Assembly: GCA_002077045.2 (NCBI GenBank)
Contig: KZ111181.1
Coordinates: 198,135-209,420 of the forward strand
Reading direction: 5' to 3'
Source of the DNA: Rachicladosporium sp. CCFEE 5018
Taxonomy: Eukaryota; Ascomycota; Dothideomycetes; Cladosporiales; Cladosporiaceae
Length of the DNA: 11,286 bases
Shown here: piece after piece, positions 1-7,926 of the stretch
Position numbering within the stretch: the stretch's first letter is position 1
Layout: every line of letters starts with the position of its first letter
Made by a program: the position numbers and the translations under genes
The notes under the pieces: model-generated
The model's database searches: none
What the model saw: the letters and a program-made list of their open reading frames with translations, nothing else
Told to the model about the DNA's origin: nothing

Positions 1-332
1 CTTCCTCGGCATCGTAGTACAGCGTTGTTCCTACCTCATCGTCTCCTTCTGCTTCATCGTCGTCTTCGCCATCCTCGGTGTAGGACGACGGGGTTGCCGA
101 ATCCTCGGTGGCGAGCTATGAAGCAGACTGTTGTCAGTATTCACCAGGTCTTGATCGCTCCTTCATCTGAAGGGGTTCTTCTTTATAACTCCATCTCGGG
201 GTGTAATGTCCCATTTCGGTGCTCTGTTCCTCGACATCAGACGACCATGCGTACCTCGTAGTCCATGTCGTCATCACCACCGCTACTCTCGGTGTACTGC
301 CATTCCTCTGATGAAGCTCGTTCGCTGGCCAT
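1..332 (-). CDS. Acidic hypothetical protein, N-terminal part (partial, runs off the left edge)
   Basis: This is the 5' end of a minus-strand gene I do not recognise. Exon 1 is 332-255 (26 codons, starting MASERASSEEWQYTES), the intron is 254-116 (139 nt), and exon 2 runs from 115 to the window edge, open throughout (about 38 codons). The donor is GTACGC, the acceptor is CATAG, and an ACTGAC branch-site match lies about 24 nt before the acceptor. Both exons join in phase 0. Using the nearer AACAG acceptor instead would give an immediate in-frame TAG. The visible protein is very acidic and hydrophilic, with a similar Tyr-Thr-Glu then Gly/Asp-rich block in each exon (YTESSGGDDDMDYE and YTEDGEDDDEAEGDE). 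There is no signal peptide or membrane segment. It is divergent from the flavocytochrome gene and may share its promoter region. The gene model is inferred from splice signals and matching composition, so only moderately certain. Confidence 0.55.
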
Positions 333-912
333 GACTGTTGAAGCTACACACCCAACAAATAAGTCCAATAAGAATACTTTCGGAAGTGCATCGCTCGCAC
401 AAGGGCAAGTGAGGTAAGCTCATTCCATGATTACATCCATGAGGTCGTCGATCTAGGTGGGTCCGCGTTTGGATGGAGATTGCCTTATCGCCGGATTGCA
501 TTGACTACGACATGTCGTCCATTCTGACTACTCTGACTCCACAGCTTGCCCGATGGTCTTCAACGAGAAGGTTTCAGACCGATCGCAGCTGACCCATGCT
601 ATACTATTCACAATCTGCTCGATTCCAACATCGAAATGGCGGGGACATCGCTCGATACGCTTCTCTGCTACTCCCTACAGTGAGGCTGAACTCCCTCGGC
701 AATTGAACGACGATCAACGGCGGGGGCAGCTCTAACCGCACCGCCCATCAACGCAATAACATGATCTCTGGGAGTAGCATGAGTACCGCAGTACAGTGGG
801 TGAGACGTTCGTCGAATTTCATCACCGCTCACAAAATCCTCTTGATGTTTTGAGACGCCTCACATAGTCCATCATTGAACATTAGTCTCTTGTCGAGTCT
901 ATCTCTCGTACT
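333..912. promoter_or_regulatory. Intergenic region between divergent genes (putative bidirectional promoter)
   Basis: These 580 bases separate two start codons pointing away from each other, so they should hold both promoters and 5' leaders. I see no convincing gene; the open frames here are short and have no family features. Two GCGGGG hexamers (639-644 and 720-725) fit the fungal CreA/Mig1 consensus SYGGRG, which would suit glucose repression of a lactate-type dehydrogenase. The consensus is short enough for these to be chance. A three-codon upstream ORF (ATG TTT TGA, 845-853) would lie in the flavocytochrome leader if transcription starts that far upstream. No clear TATA box is visible. 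Confidence 0.35.
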
Positions 913-2506
913 ATGCCCTCACCTAAGATCTCCGTCGCCGAGCTGTCGAAGCACGCCACGCCAGAAGACTGTTGGGTACTCGTCAATGGCAAGGTGTACG
1001 ACCTCTCTAATTTCGCCCCGAACCACCCCGGAGGAGCCGATAGTATGCCATTCCTCGTTCGTCACGACAATTAAATACGTATGTTTGCTCATCGACTACA
1101 GTGGTCTACGCCTACGCCGGGAAAGACGGCACCGCGACCTACAACCAATACCACTCCGCTTCGCTAATCGAGAAGACCCTCCCACCCGCCGAAATCAAGG
1201 GAGACTTCGACGAATCAACGATCACATCTACCTGGCTCGAAGCCCAGAAAGCCGAACTCACATCCCACCCTGACCCCAACGAGAAACCCCCTCTAGACGC
1301 CATAATCAACCTCGACGACTTCGAGAAAGCATTCGCCGCCACCGGCTCCAAGAAAGCAAACGCCTACATCGAAGGCGCCTCCAACGATCTCCTAACCCTC
1401 CAAGCCAACAAAACCCACTGGCGGCGGCTCTTTTTCCGCCCCCGCGTGATGCGGAATGTCAGCGTCGTCGACACCTCCTCTACGCTGCTAGGAGTGAAAG
1501 TGAAAATGCCAGTCTGGATCTGTCCCATGGGTATAGCCAAAACCGCCGGTCCGGAAGGCGAAGCCGCCCTAGCGAAAGGCGCGGCGAGCAGCGGGATCGT
1601 GCACTGTGTCTCTACCACCGCATCGATGTCTGTGGAGGAGATTGTGGGAGCGACAGGGAGCGACTGGCCGTTCTTCTACCAACTTTACGTCGATAAGCAG
1701 CGGCATAAGACTGAAGCTGTGCTCCGCCAACTCGCCGCTTTACCCCAAATTAAAGCTTTATTCGTCACAGCCGATCTCGCAGTCGTCTCTAAGCGCGAAG
1801 CCGACGAGCGGGTGCGGGTGCAAGCCAGTGTCTCAGTGTACGCCAACGGCGCGAAGTCCGGCATTGACAAGAAAGGCGGCGGGCTCGCGCGCAGTACGGG
1901 GAGTTTCATAGACTGGAGTCTCAATTGGGATGATCTTGCCTGGCTGCGAAGGCATACGAAGCTCCCAATCGTGGTAAAGGGCATACAGTCCGCGGCTGAC
2001 GCGAAGGCGGCTATGGAGTTGGGGTGTGCGGGGATCGTGGTGAGTAACCACGGCGGGAGGGCGTTGGATGGGGCGCCGAGTACATTGTTGGTTTTGATGG
2101 AGATTAGAAGGGATTGTCCGGAGGTGTACGACAGGTTGGAAGTATTCGTCGATGGCGGCGTGCGGAGAGGGTCAGACATTCTCAAGGCTGTACTACTCGG
2201 CGCACGGGGCGTTGGTGTGGGACGGCCGTTTCAGTGTTCTGTTGCTTATGATACGGAGGGTGTGGAGCATTGCGCCGGGAGTACGTGACTGCGCTAGCTG
2301 CACTTGAATGGACACTTCGCTGACCGATTCTCGCAGTCATTCAGGATGAGCTCGAGACAGCAATGCGCCTCTGCGGCATTACGGATCTGGACAAGGTCAG
2401 GGGCGATATGTCGTGGCTCAACACGTCCGAGCTGGCACCGCTGCTACCCCGTACGAGTAACGCTGGAGGTGGGCTCTGGCGAAAGCTCTTTGGCGCGAGG
2501 CTGTAA
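913..2506 (+). CDS. Cytochrome b5 / FMN-dependent alpha-hydroxy-acid dehydrogenase (flavocytochrome b2, L-lactate dehydrogenase type)
   Basis: Enzymes of this family oxidise L-lactate or a related 2-hydroxy acid at FMN and pass electrons to the b5 heme and then to cytochrome c. Exons are 913-1042, 1102-2280 and 2337-2506; the introns of 59 and 56 nt are GT-AG, the second with a GCTGACC branch site. The product is 492 aa. Residues 1-75 form a cytochrome b5 domain with heme ligands H38 (HPGG) and H61, spaced 23 apart as in yeast Cyb2. The FMN barrel follows, with active-site equivalents Y132, Y239, D268, R275, K336, H360 and R363 (SNHGGR) and the phosphate loop near VFVDGGVRRGSD. The start is the first ATG that gives a complete b5 domain. 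Unlike yeast Cyb2 there is no mitochondrial presequence. The C-terminus is ARL, a PTS1-type tripeptide, so a cytosolic or peroxisomal site is inferred. The true substrate (lactate, glycolate, mandelate) cannot be read from the sequence. Confidence 0.93.
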
Positions 2507-3200
2507 AGACTTTTGTATGTTGCACTACAGTGCATTCATATCCATGACTACCAGCTTAGGTCGCCGAAAGCACCGCTTTCCAAGTGGCTTTAATATCACG
2601 TCCGCTGCGTCGGCTTGCCAATATTCGTAGAGCTTGGGAGTAGTGTCGGCGAAATGCCCACTTCAATCTGAGAAGGACGTTTCTGGGTAATCGGGCCCCG
2701 AGTCTTGTTGGAAATGAACAAGGAACGCTATGGTGGCTATTGCGATCGCCAAATATCAGTTCGAACACACTCCCATGCTTAGTTGTAGATTGATTCAAAC
2801 GATCGCCAGTGCGATCGACCAGAACCTGCAATCTGTTGTGAAGCTAGTCTGTCGTTTGTAACCTCGAACTCGATCCTTCGCAGCAGGTGGACCAGGCGGA
2901 TGCGACATGTGCAATGTGCGATATTAGTACCTTAGCAATGGGATTCTGTATTCCGGTCTGCATGCTTCGAATCGCCTAGATCTTGACCGGACGGTTTCGA
3001 CATCGAACGACGCCGTCAGGTTACGGCCGCTGGTCTGACGATGCGTAGGTTCACGGCTCAGGGATTCCAGTCCGAGGATATGATCACTAATCTTACATCT
3101 TCATTGAAGACGACACGAACATCGCAACATCGCACCTCTCGTCCCATCGCCTACACTTTATGTGACTTTCCTAGACCTGACATTCCATCAACGTCACAAA
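2507..3200. other. Intergenic region, no gene seen
   Basis: About 690 bases hold the 3' flank of the flavocytochrome gene and the promoter and leader of the SDR gene. The open frames here (such as 2556-2831 on the minus strand) show no domain, signal peptide or family resemblance and look like chance. Three CGATCG palindromes fall within 75 bases (2743, 2800 and 2812). Just before the SDR start, the leader contains a minimal start-stop element ATGTGA (3160-3165). Confidence 0.5.
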
Positions 3201-3989
3201 ATGTCCCTTAACAACGCGAAGAAGCCCGTCATCGCCGTGGTAGGCGCAGGTCCCGGCATTGGCGAAGCAGTTGCCCGTCGGTTCGCAGCAGAGGGCTTCG
3301 CAACCGCTCTTCTTGCCCGTACCGAAGACAAATTGCAAACAATGGCTCAGGGCATCAATGAGGACTTCGGCTAAGGCACAGCACACTACTACATTACCGA
3401 TCTCCGAGTGGAAAACTCCGTGAAAGCCAGCTTCGCTCAGATCGCCACCGAGCTCGGTCCTGTGCAAGTCCTCGTGTACAATGCCGGCGCTCGCCGCGTC
3501 AACGGCCGCAAGATCCTCGACACCTCGTCTGAAGAGTTCGAGAACTTCACAAAGATCAACCTTTTCGGGGCGTTCTGGTCGACCAAATGCGTGCTCCCGG
3601 CCATGCTGCAAGCGCAAAAAGGCACCATCCTCTTCACCGGCGCGACGGGTGCTCTGCGCGGCGCACCAGGGCTGTCCAGTTTCTCGCCCGGCAAGTTCGG
3701 CCTCCGCAGTCTCTGTCAGATCATCACGCGGGAGTACCAGTCTGACGGCATCCATGCTGCGTTCATCGTTGTTGACAGTCCCGTGGACGGCAAGCTCATT
3801 GGTGGCGTGAGGCGCCGGGCATGGGAGCGTGAGGGCGCGACGGAGAAGTTGCAGGACTTGGATGCGTGGTTGATGCAGCCGAGCGATTTGGCGCAGACGT
3901 ACTGGTTCCTGCACACGCAGCCGCGCAGTGCGTGGACGCATGAGATTGATGCGAGGCCGCAGAAGGAGGGCATGTACAGTCACCTTTGA
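3201..3989 (+). pseudogene. Short-chain dehydrogenase/reductase, atypical active site, interrupted by in-frame TAA
   Basis: The frame would encode 262 residues of a Rossmann-fold NAD(P)-dependent SDR, but codon 58 (3372-3374) is TAA. Protein similarity continues in the same frame on both sides: the nucleotide-binding glycine motif (VVGAGPGIG) and LLAR at the end of beta-2 lie before it, and beta-3 (HYYITDLR), VYNAG (N94) and the active-site region lie after it. The ATG at 3201 has a good context (ACAAAATGT). The catalytic Tyr of YxxxK is Phe (F161, K165), and the usual Ser 13 residues earlier is Ala148. This FTGATGALRG...FSPGKF pattern, with a C-terminal PRSAWTHEIDARP block, matches a known atypical SDR group, so I read these changes as family traits rather than decay. 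Arg after beta-2 hints at NADP(H). A C-to-T change from CAA or CAG would explain the stop; sequencing error, read-through or an unusual intron are alternatives. The C-terminus SHL fits the PTS1 consensus. Confidence 0.72.
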
Positions 3990-4249
3990 TCGGCGAAGAT
4001 GGATGAGTTCGTTGTGCTATGTATTTGAGACAGGACTGAGGTGCCTCCTTGCCACCACTAAACACCCAGACCTCATCACGAGGATGATGTGGTAAGACGA
4101 GATTGATTGCAGCATATCCCTCTTTCGATTCTTAGGACTACAGAGGCCTCCAGAGACTCGGGCCCAGTGCTGCATATTGCGCATTCAAGCATTACATCCG
4201 ACCACAGCAAGACCACTACCCTTTCTATGTTTGGGCATTGCCCTCTTGA
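3990..4249. other. Convergent 3' intergenic region, nothing seen
   Basis: About 260 bases lie between the tail-to-tail stop codons of the SDR gene and the GST-kappa gene. They should hold both 3' UTRs and polyadenylation signals. I see no gene, repeat or clear processing signal. Confidence 0.5.
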
Positions 4250-5058
4250 TCACAGTAACGATCTGAACGCCCGATCCGAACCTCTGTCTAACCCCAAATA
4301 CTCACACATCAAGCCCAGATGGCTGATACCCCAGAACCCGTGCCTCTCGCCCTTGTCATTCACAGCCTCGAACCACGGCGCTCCGAACGAGCCAGACTTG
4401 AAAGCCTCGTCCGTGTTAGTCTTCAACAAGTCCTTGGCCTCCGCCTCGCCCATCTTCTGCAGTACCTGCTTGGCCTCGTTCACGCTACCAAGCACCTCCG
4501 CCAGAACTTTGCCGAATACTTCCGGCTGCGAGACAGGCTCCAGATGAATCCAGAAACGCTCGAAGAGGGCGGTCATGTAGTCGTCCACTCTCTCCGGCCG
4601 AACGAGGCTCAAGGCACACACTGAACGCATAGTCGGGAGAGTATTTTGGGGGAAAGGCTCGGGCAATTTGTCAGAGGGTGAGAAGGGCACTTGGAAGCGT
4701 TTGGCAAAGTATTTGCGCTCAAAGGCAGAGTAGGGTCCTTTGTCTGCATGTACAAGCGAGAAGTCAGCTCATCTCATGCTGCAAGGTTCCCATTTGAGAT
4801 TCTCTAGAATTGAGGGCGAGCGCATGCTTTTGATAGTCATTGGCGGTCTGTTGTCATTGAGCTGCATAATGCCGCCTTGGAACACCGGGACGAGGAGGAT
4901 CGTGGTGTTGGCAAAGACAGGCGAGTTCTGCACTTTTTGTTTAACGATCTGACCTTTGGCTAAAGGACTATGGGAAGACGTACGTTCAAGATATACCATG
5001 CCATGTATCCGAATGGACTGATTACATCCGTGTACAGGGTGATTTTAGTTTCCGGCAT
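4250..5058 (-). CDS. GST-kappa / 2-hydroxychromene-2-carboxylate isomerase family protein (DsbA-like thioredoxin fold)
   Basis: Three exons, 5058-4984, 4927-4828 and 4743-4250, give 222 aa, the usual family length. Exon 1 carries the opening beta strand and active-site turn (ITLYTDVISPFGY), with S14 where kappa GSTs and HCCA isomerases have their catalytic Ser that activates glutathione. Exon 2 gives NSPVFANTTILLVPVFQGG and the NRPP-containing segment. Exon 3 holds the helical insert and the closing thioredoxin-fold motif (FGAPWFEAVNDKGERHGFWG then LGLMCEYLGLD). The first intron (56 nt) is GTACGT...CAG in phase 0. The second (84 nt) appears to be GC-AG. The ATG has A at -3 (CAAGATG) and is the only start giving the complete first strand. 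The likely activity is glutathione-dependent isomerisation or conjugation; animal relatives are mitochondrial or peroxisomal. Substrate unknown. The C-terminus (SLL) is not a standard PTS1. Confidence 0.9.
4744..4827 (-). other. GC-AG intron (intron 2 of the GST-kappa gene)
   Basis: Read on the minus strand, the intron begins GCATGC and ends ACATGCAG, with a strong GCTGAC branch site about 20 nt before the acceptor. The frame across the junction reads TIK-N-KGPYSAFE, matching the IKNK segment typical of the family, and the intron itself contains in-frame stops if retained. No GT lies between the early part of exon 2 and the acceptor region at a place that keeps the conserved sequence, so a normal GT donor is not available. 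Confidence 0.7.
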
Positions 5059-5961
5059 CTTGCCTTGCAAGTCCCGCGTTTGTGTCAGGTTGCGTTGTAC
5101 AATGGCTCAAGGTAGAAGGTCTCACTCCTAATCATTGTTCGATATAGGACATCTAGGAAAACACACACGCGAGGGGATGTGAGCCGATTTCGCGATAAAT
5201 CAATAGATAAACCGGCTCTCGGATGGGCAGAGAAAGCGGAGCACTGCCCTAGCATGAGTGTGCTTGATCAATACCCCGCCTCTAAAGTAAAACTGTAGTA
5301 GAGCAGAGTATCACGCTTTTCTGCTACTTCCCGAGAACCGGAGTGCTGTTCAGTAATCAAGATTTTGCTCCTCGGCCATCGAACAACAGGGTCCAGCAGA
5401 GAATGCGACACGGCCTCTTCCACCTGCGCGTCTGCCATCTTGACATCTCCCGACAGACCCAATACCGCAAACACCATGCCAAGTAGAGTCCAAGTATCCA
5501 TCAGTTGAGGTTCCAGACATTCAGGTGGGCTTTGGGTGCTCTTTCTCGACCGTACCGTAAAGATCCTTCTTTCCCGGGAACCAAAAGTGAGTTGCATTGA
5601 ACTCACTAATGTCATAGATGTACTCATGCTTGGCTCTGGAGATCTTCATCGACGCGGCCACAGATAGGTCGTATACTTACGCTCAAGTAATGTAGCGCTT
5701 ACGTGCCCTTGCCCTTACATTTCAGCAACGCACGCCACGAGCGGCGTACGCGATTTATAGTCCTTGGCTGGCGCCCGACGTGTGTCAGACTGGCGCAGGG
5801 GCATCGCTGATGCCTGTCGACGAGTCTGGTAGCCGGCAGATCGTGGTATGTCAGGCGGATCACGACGCAACGTGAGCACAATCCAATCCGTCTCCCGCAC
5901 AATCCGAAGCGAGGACAGACCCATGCTGGAAATGAGGTCCAACTCTTCGTCTCGGTTCGAT
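5059..5961. other. Intergenic region between the GST-kappa 5' end and the sed5 3' end
   Basis: About 900 bases should contain the GST-kappa promoter (near 5059-5270, minus orientation) and the sed5 3' UTR (below 5961). On the minus strand there is a near-ideal fungal splice donor, GTAAGTAT, at about 5679-5672, with a candidate acceptor ATTAG some 75 nt further on, but no coding exon leads into it. Apart from the doubtful ORF at 5268-5627, I see no gene, RNA or repeat. Confidence 0.45.
5268..5627 (-). CDS. Doubtful small ORF, 119 aa
   Basis: An open frame that I do not recognise. An internal Met (residue 43) is followed by a hydrophobic stretch (WTLLGMVFAVLGL) that could be a signal or membrane segment, after which the sequence is ordinary and ends in EAGY. 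A possible 5' UTR intron lies just upstream, starting at the GTAAGTAT donor near 5679. There is no domain and no clear codon bias. It may be a chance frame in the sed5 3' flank and GST-kappa promoter, so confidence is low. Confidence 0.15.
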   Translation of the reverse strand: MSTSMTLVSSMQLTFGSRERRIFTVRSRKSTQSPPECLEPQLMDTWTLLGMVFAVLGLSGDVKMADAQVEEAVSHSLLDPVVRWPRSKILITEQHSGSREVAEKRDTLLYYSFTLEAGY

Positions 5962-6996
5962 TCACCCAGCGATCAAAACCCACAACAAAAAGAAAATCAT
6001 CAGCACGCCAAACATCTTAGCCACCAGCCACCGATTCCCCTGCACCCGCCCCCAATACTTCATTAGCTCCCTCTGCGCGCCATCAACGTTATCCACCACA
6101 TCATCCGTATTCGCATCGATCCTCTGAATCTGCTCCGCCTGTTCGGACACCATTGTGGCCAGTTGCCCGAAGATGCCGCCGAGTTCGTTTATTGTCCGTT
6201 CGATGGCTTCGATGGCTTCGCCGCGTTGGGAGATGTAGGAGTTGGATTGCGCGCCTTCCTCCATTATTTGCAACTGCTGCTGTGATTGTGGCGAGCTATT
6301 GTACAAGGGTGAAGATGACGATGGGTCTAGCGAGAGGACATCCTGTTGTTGTGAGGGGTTGGGCGTTCGACTTCGGGAGCCGGGAGTGTTGTAGAGGGGG
6401 CTGTCTGTGCGTGCCGTGTCAAGATGAGATGCTGGCGTCTGAGCTTGCGAGACGGACGAGACGAAGTTGTCCTGTCGACTGCGGCTGGCTTGGATATTCT
6501 TCGTCCGTACTTCTAACACGTCCTTGAAGTGCACACCCACATCTGCTAGCTTGCCCTGTAGCAGCACGACAACATTTTTGTTGTGCTCTCCTTCCTGATC
6601 TGCCTTCCCGCGCGGCTTCTCACTCGAGGACTGCTTCTGTAGGACCTGCAAGCTGCCGATCTGCTGATTCAAGCCTGCCAGATCTTGCTTGATCACGTAC
6701 GTCAACTCGGCGATCTCCACCGGTCGGTCGTCGAAGAGTGTCTTCCGCTTTGCCAGTTCTCCCAATCTCTGCAGCTTCCCCATCGTCGCGCTGATGCCTC
6801 GTCCAATCCCTGCGGCATTGCGCGCGAACTCGGAGCGCTGCTTTCGTGTGGGCGGTGTCGCGCTGCCATTCTGCTGTGGTGGGAGTAAGGGCTGGGATTG
6901 GCCGGTCTTTCGTTGTCGGGCGAGTGTCTTCTGGGCTTGTGTGAGGATGGAGCGGAATTCGGGGGTGCGGTCTTGGATGGCGGAGGTGTGAGACAT
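5962..6996 (-). CDS. SED5: Syntaxin-5 / Sed5 family t-SNARE (Qa-SNARE of the ER-Golgi)
   Basis: Sed5 is the tail-anchored Qa-SNARE of the cis-Golgi, used for fusion of ER-derived and retrograde Golgi vesicles. The frame is uninterrupted, 344 aa from the chosen ATG, close to yeast Sed5. The N-terminus carries the DRTPEF peptide (residues 9-14) that binds the SM protein Sly1. An N-terminal three-helix region follows, with conserved blocks LAKRK...VEIAELTYVIKQDL and FKDVLEVRTKNI, then a Ser/Gln/Pro-rich linker. The SNARE helix spans about residues 258-315 with the zero-layer Gln near 286 (SEQAEQIQRIDAN), and a C-terminal membrane anchor covers about 324-344. A second in-frame ATG lies four codons upstream (7008-7006). 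I prefer 6996 because its context (CACCATGT) is better and it places DRTPEF at the usual distance from the start. The residue after the zero-layer Gln is Ala where yeast Sed5 has Gly. Confidence 0.95.
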   Translation of the reverse strand: MSHTSAIQDRTPEFRSILTQAQKTLARQRKTGQSQPLLPPQQNGSATPPTRKQRSEFARNAAGIGRGISATMGKLQRLGELAKRKTLFDDRPVEIAELTYVIKQDLAGLNQQIGSLQVLQKQSSSEKPRGKADQEGEHNKNVVVLLQGKLADVGVHFKDVLEVRTKNIQASRSRQDNFVSSVSQAQTPASHLDTARTDSPLYNTPGSRSRTPNPSQQQDVLSLDPSSSSPLYNSSPQSQQQLQIMEEGAQSNSYISQRGEAIEAIERTINELGGIFGQLATMVSEQAEQIQRIDANTDDVVDNVDGAQRELMKYWGRVQGNRWLVAKMFGVLMIFFLLWVLIAG

Positions 6997-7926
6997 GGTG
7001 ACCAGCATGTCCTGAAATGGAGCGATGTCAAGGATGTGCGCTCTGATCCCACTGCCGGTGTCACTAGCCGTCGCTGTTGCACAAGTGTTACTGTTGCGAC
7101 ACCCACTGTTCCACTGCCCGTAAAGGTGGACTCGAGGGGGTGTGTTCGTTGCGCCTTCCTCGCCGCAGAGGTCCCTTCCGACCTTCCCGGATCGCTATGC
7201 GCTGCGCTGAATATGGTCGCTGAGCGCTGTAGTTCGTCTAGCTGGAAGTACTTGTAATGTCAGACTGATGGTGATTTGGGAAACATAACATCAGCATCGG
7301 CTTGCCGTGTCTGGCCATGTGGCGTTCGGCAGACGGCAAGAGACAAAGCCGACCGGGGGGACATGTGCGCGCGTTGGAGTTGAGGCCGAGTCACGACAAG
7401 ATCATCATACAGAGGACTACTTCCATATCTGCCCTTGACGTGCATAAATGGAGTTGAGACGTCGGCGAGTACCTGGTAGCTTGTTGTATTGCACATGATT
7501 GACTATTCTCCAACATTGACGAAGAATTGATTAATATCGGGGGTCCATCTCAATTGAGACAGACAGTGACTGGGGGGTGGTGGCTTGACCAGAAGCTTGG
7601 ACTCGGAGACGGCATTCATCACCAGAAAGTAGGCAGACTGGGCCAAACCGACATCTCCGTTGTCTTGTACTGTAGCATCACAGAACCCTCCTCACTGAAC
7701 TCGCCACACTTCCTGAGCATGCACCCAAGCTGTTGAGCCAGAACGTCCTTCATTCCGCGACATCACCCTGACTCGCCCCCCGAGTACGCGTCCGCGAGGC
7801 TGAGCTGCATTCACTGGCACTGCACGAGCGCTACAGTGAAGGCAGCGCACGACGATGGCATCTTGAACACTGCATAGCGTCTCGCATACTTTGGCATGAC
7901 CGCAACATAATATTAATACCACAGCG
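6997..7926. promoter_or_regulatory. Intergenic region between divergent sed5 and the disordered-protein gene
   Basis: These 930 bases separate two start codons pointing away from each other and should contain both promoters. Several short open frames are present on both strands; none has a recognisable motif and none continues either neighbour. An AT-rich stretch (CATAATATTAATACC, 7906-7920) sits directly before the right-hand start codon, closer than a TATA box would normally be. I see no tRNA, repeat array or strong regulatory motif. Confidence 0.4.

Noticed and set aside
25..261. 78-codon plus-strand frame at the left end
   Set aside because: It is antisense to the acidic partial gene; its Arg/Leu/His-rich translation is typical of reading acidic codons backwards.
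1685..2185. 166-codon minus-strand frame inside the flavocytochrome gene
   Set aside because: A shadow of the conserved FMN-barrel exon; no family features of its own.
2743..2817. Three CGATCG palindromes within 75 bases in the intergenic region
   Set aside because: Short sites, irregular spacing, no longer shared flanks; could be chance in this base composition.
3171..3983. 270-codon open frame on the minus strand opposite the whole SDR gene
   Set aside because: It is antisense to a recognisable SDR and is explained by GC-rich codon use leaving no stops on the opposite strand. Its translation is Arg/Leu/Ala-rich with no domain.
5951..5965. GGTTCGATTC, a match to the tRNA B-box
   Set aside because: It overlaps the end of sed5, and no A-box or cloverleaf arms could be fitted upstream or downstream on this strand.
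6702..7106. 134-codon minus-strand frame overlapping the sed5 start
   Set aside because: It lies in another frame of the sed5 5' coding region; the Sed5 N-terminal motifs show which frame is real.
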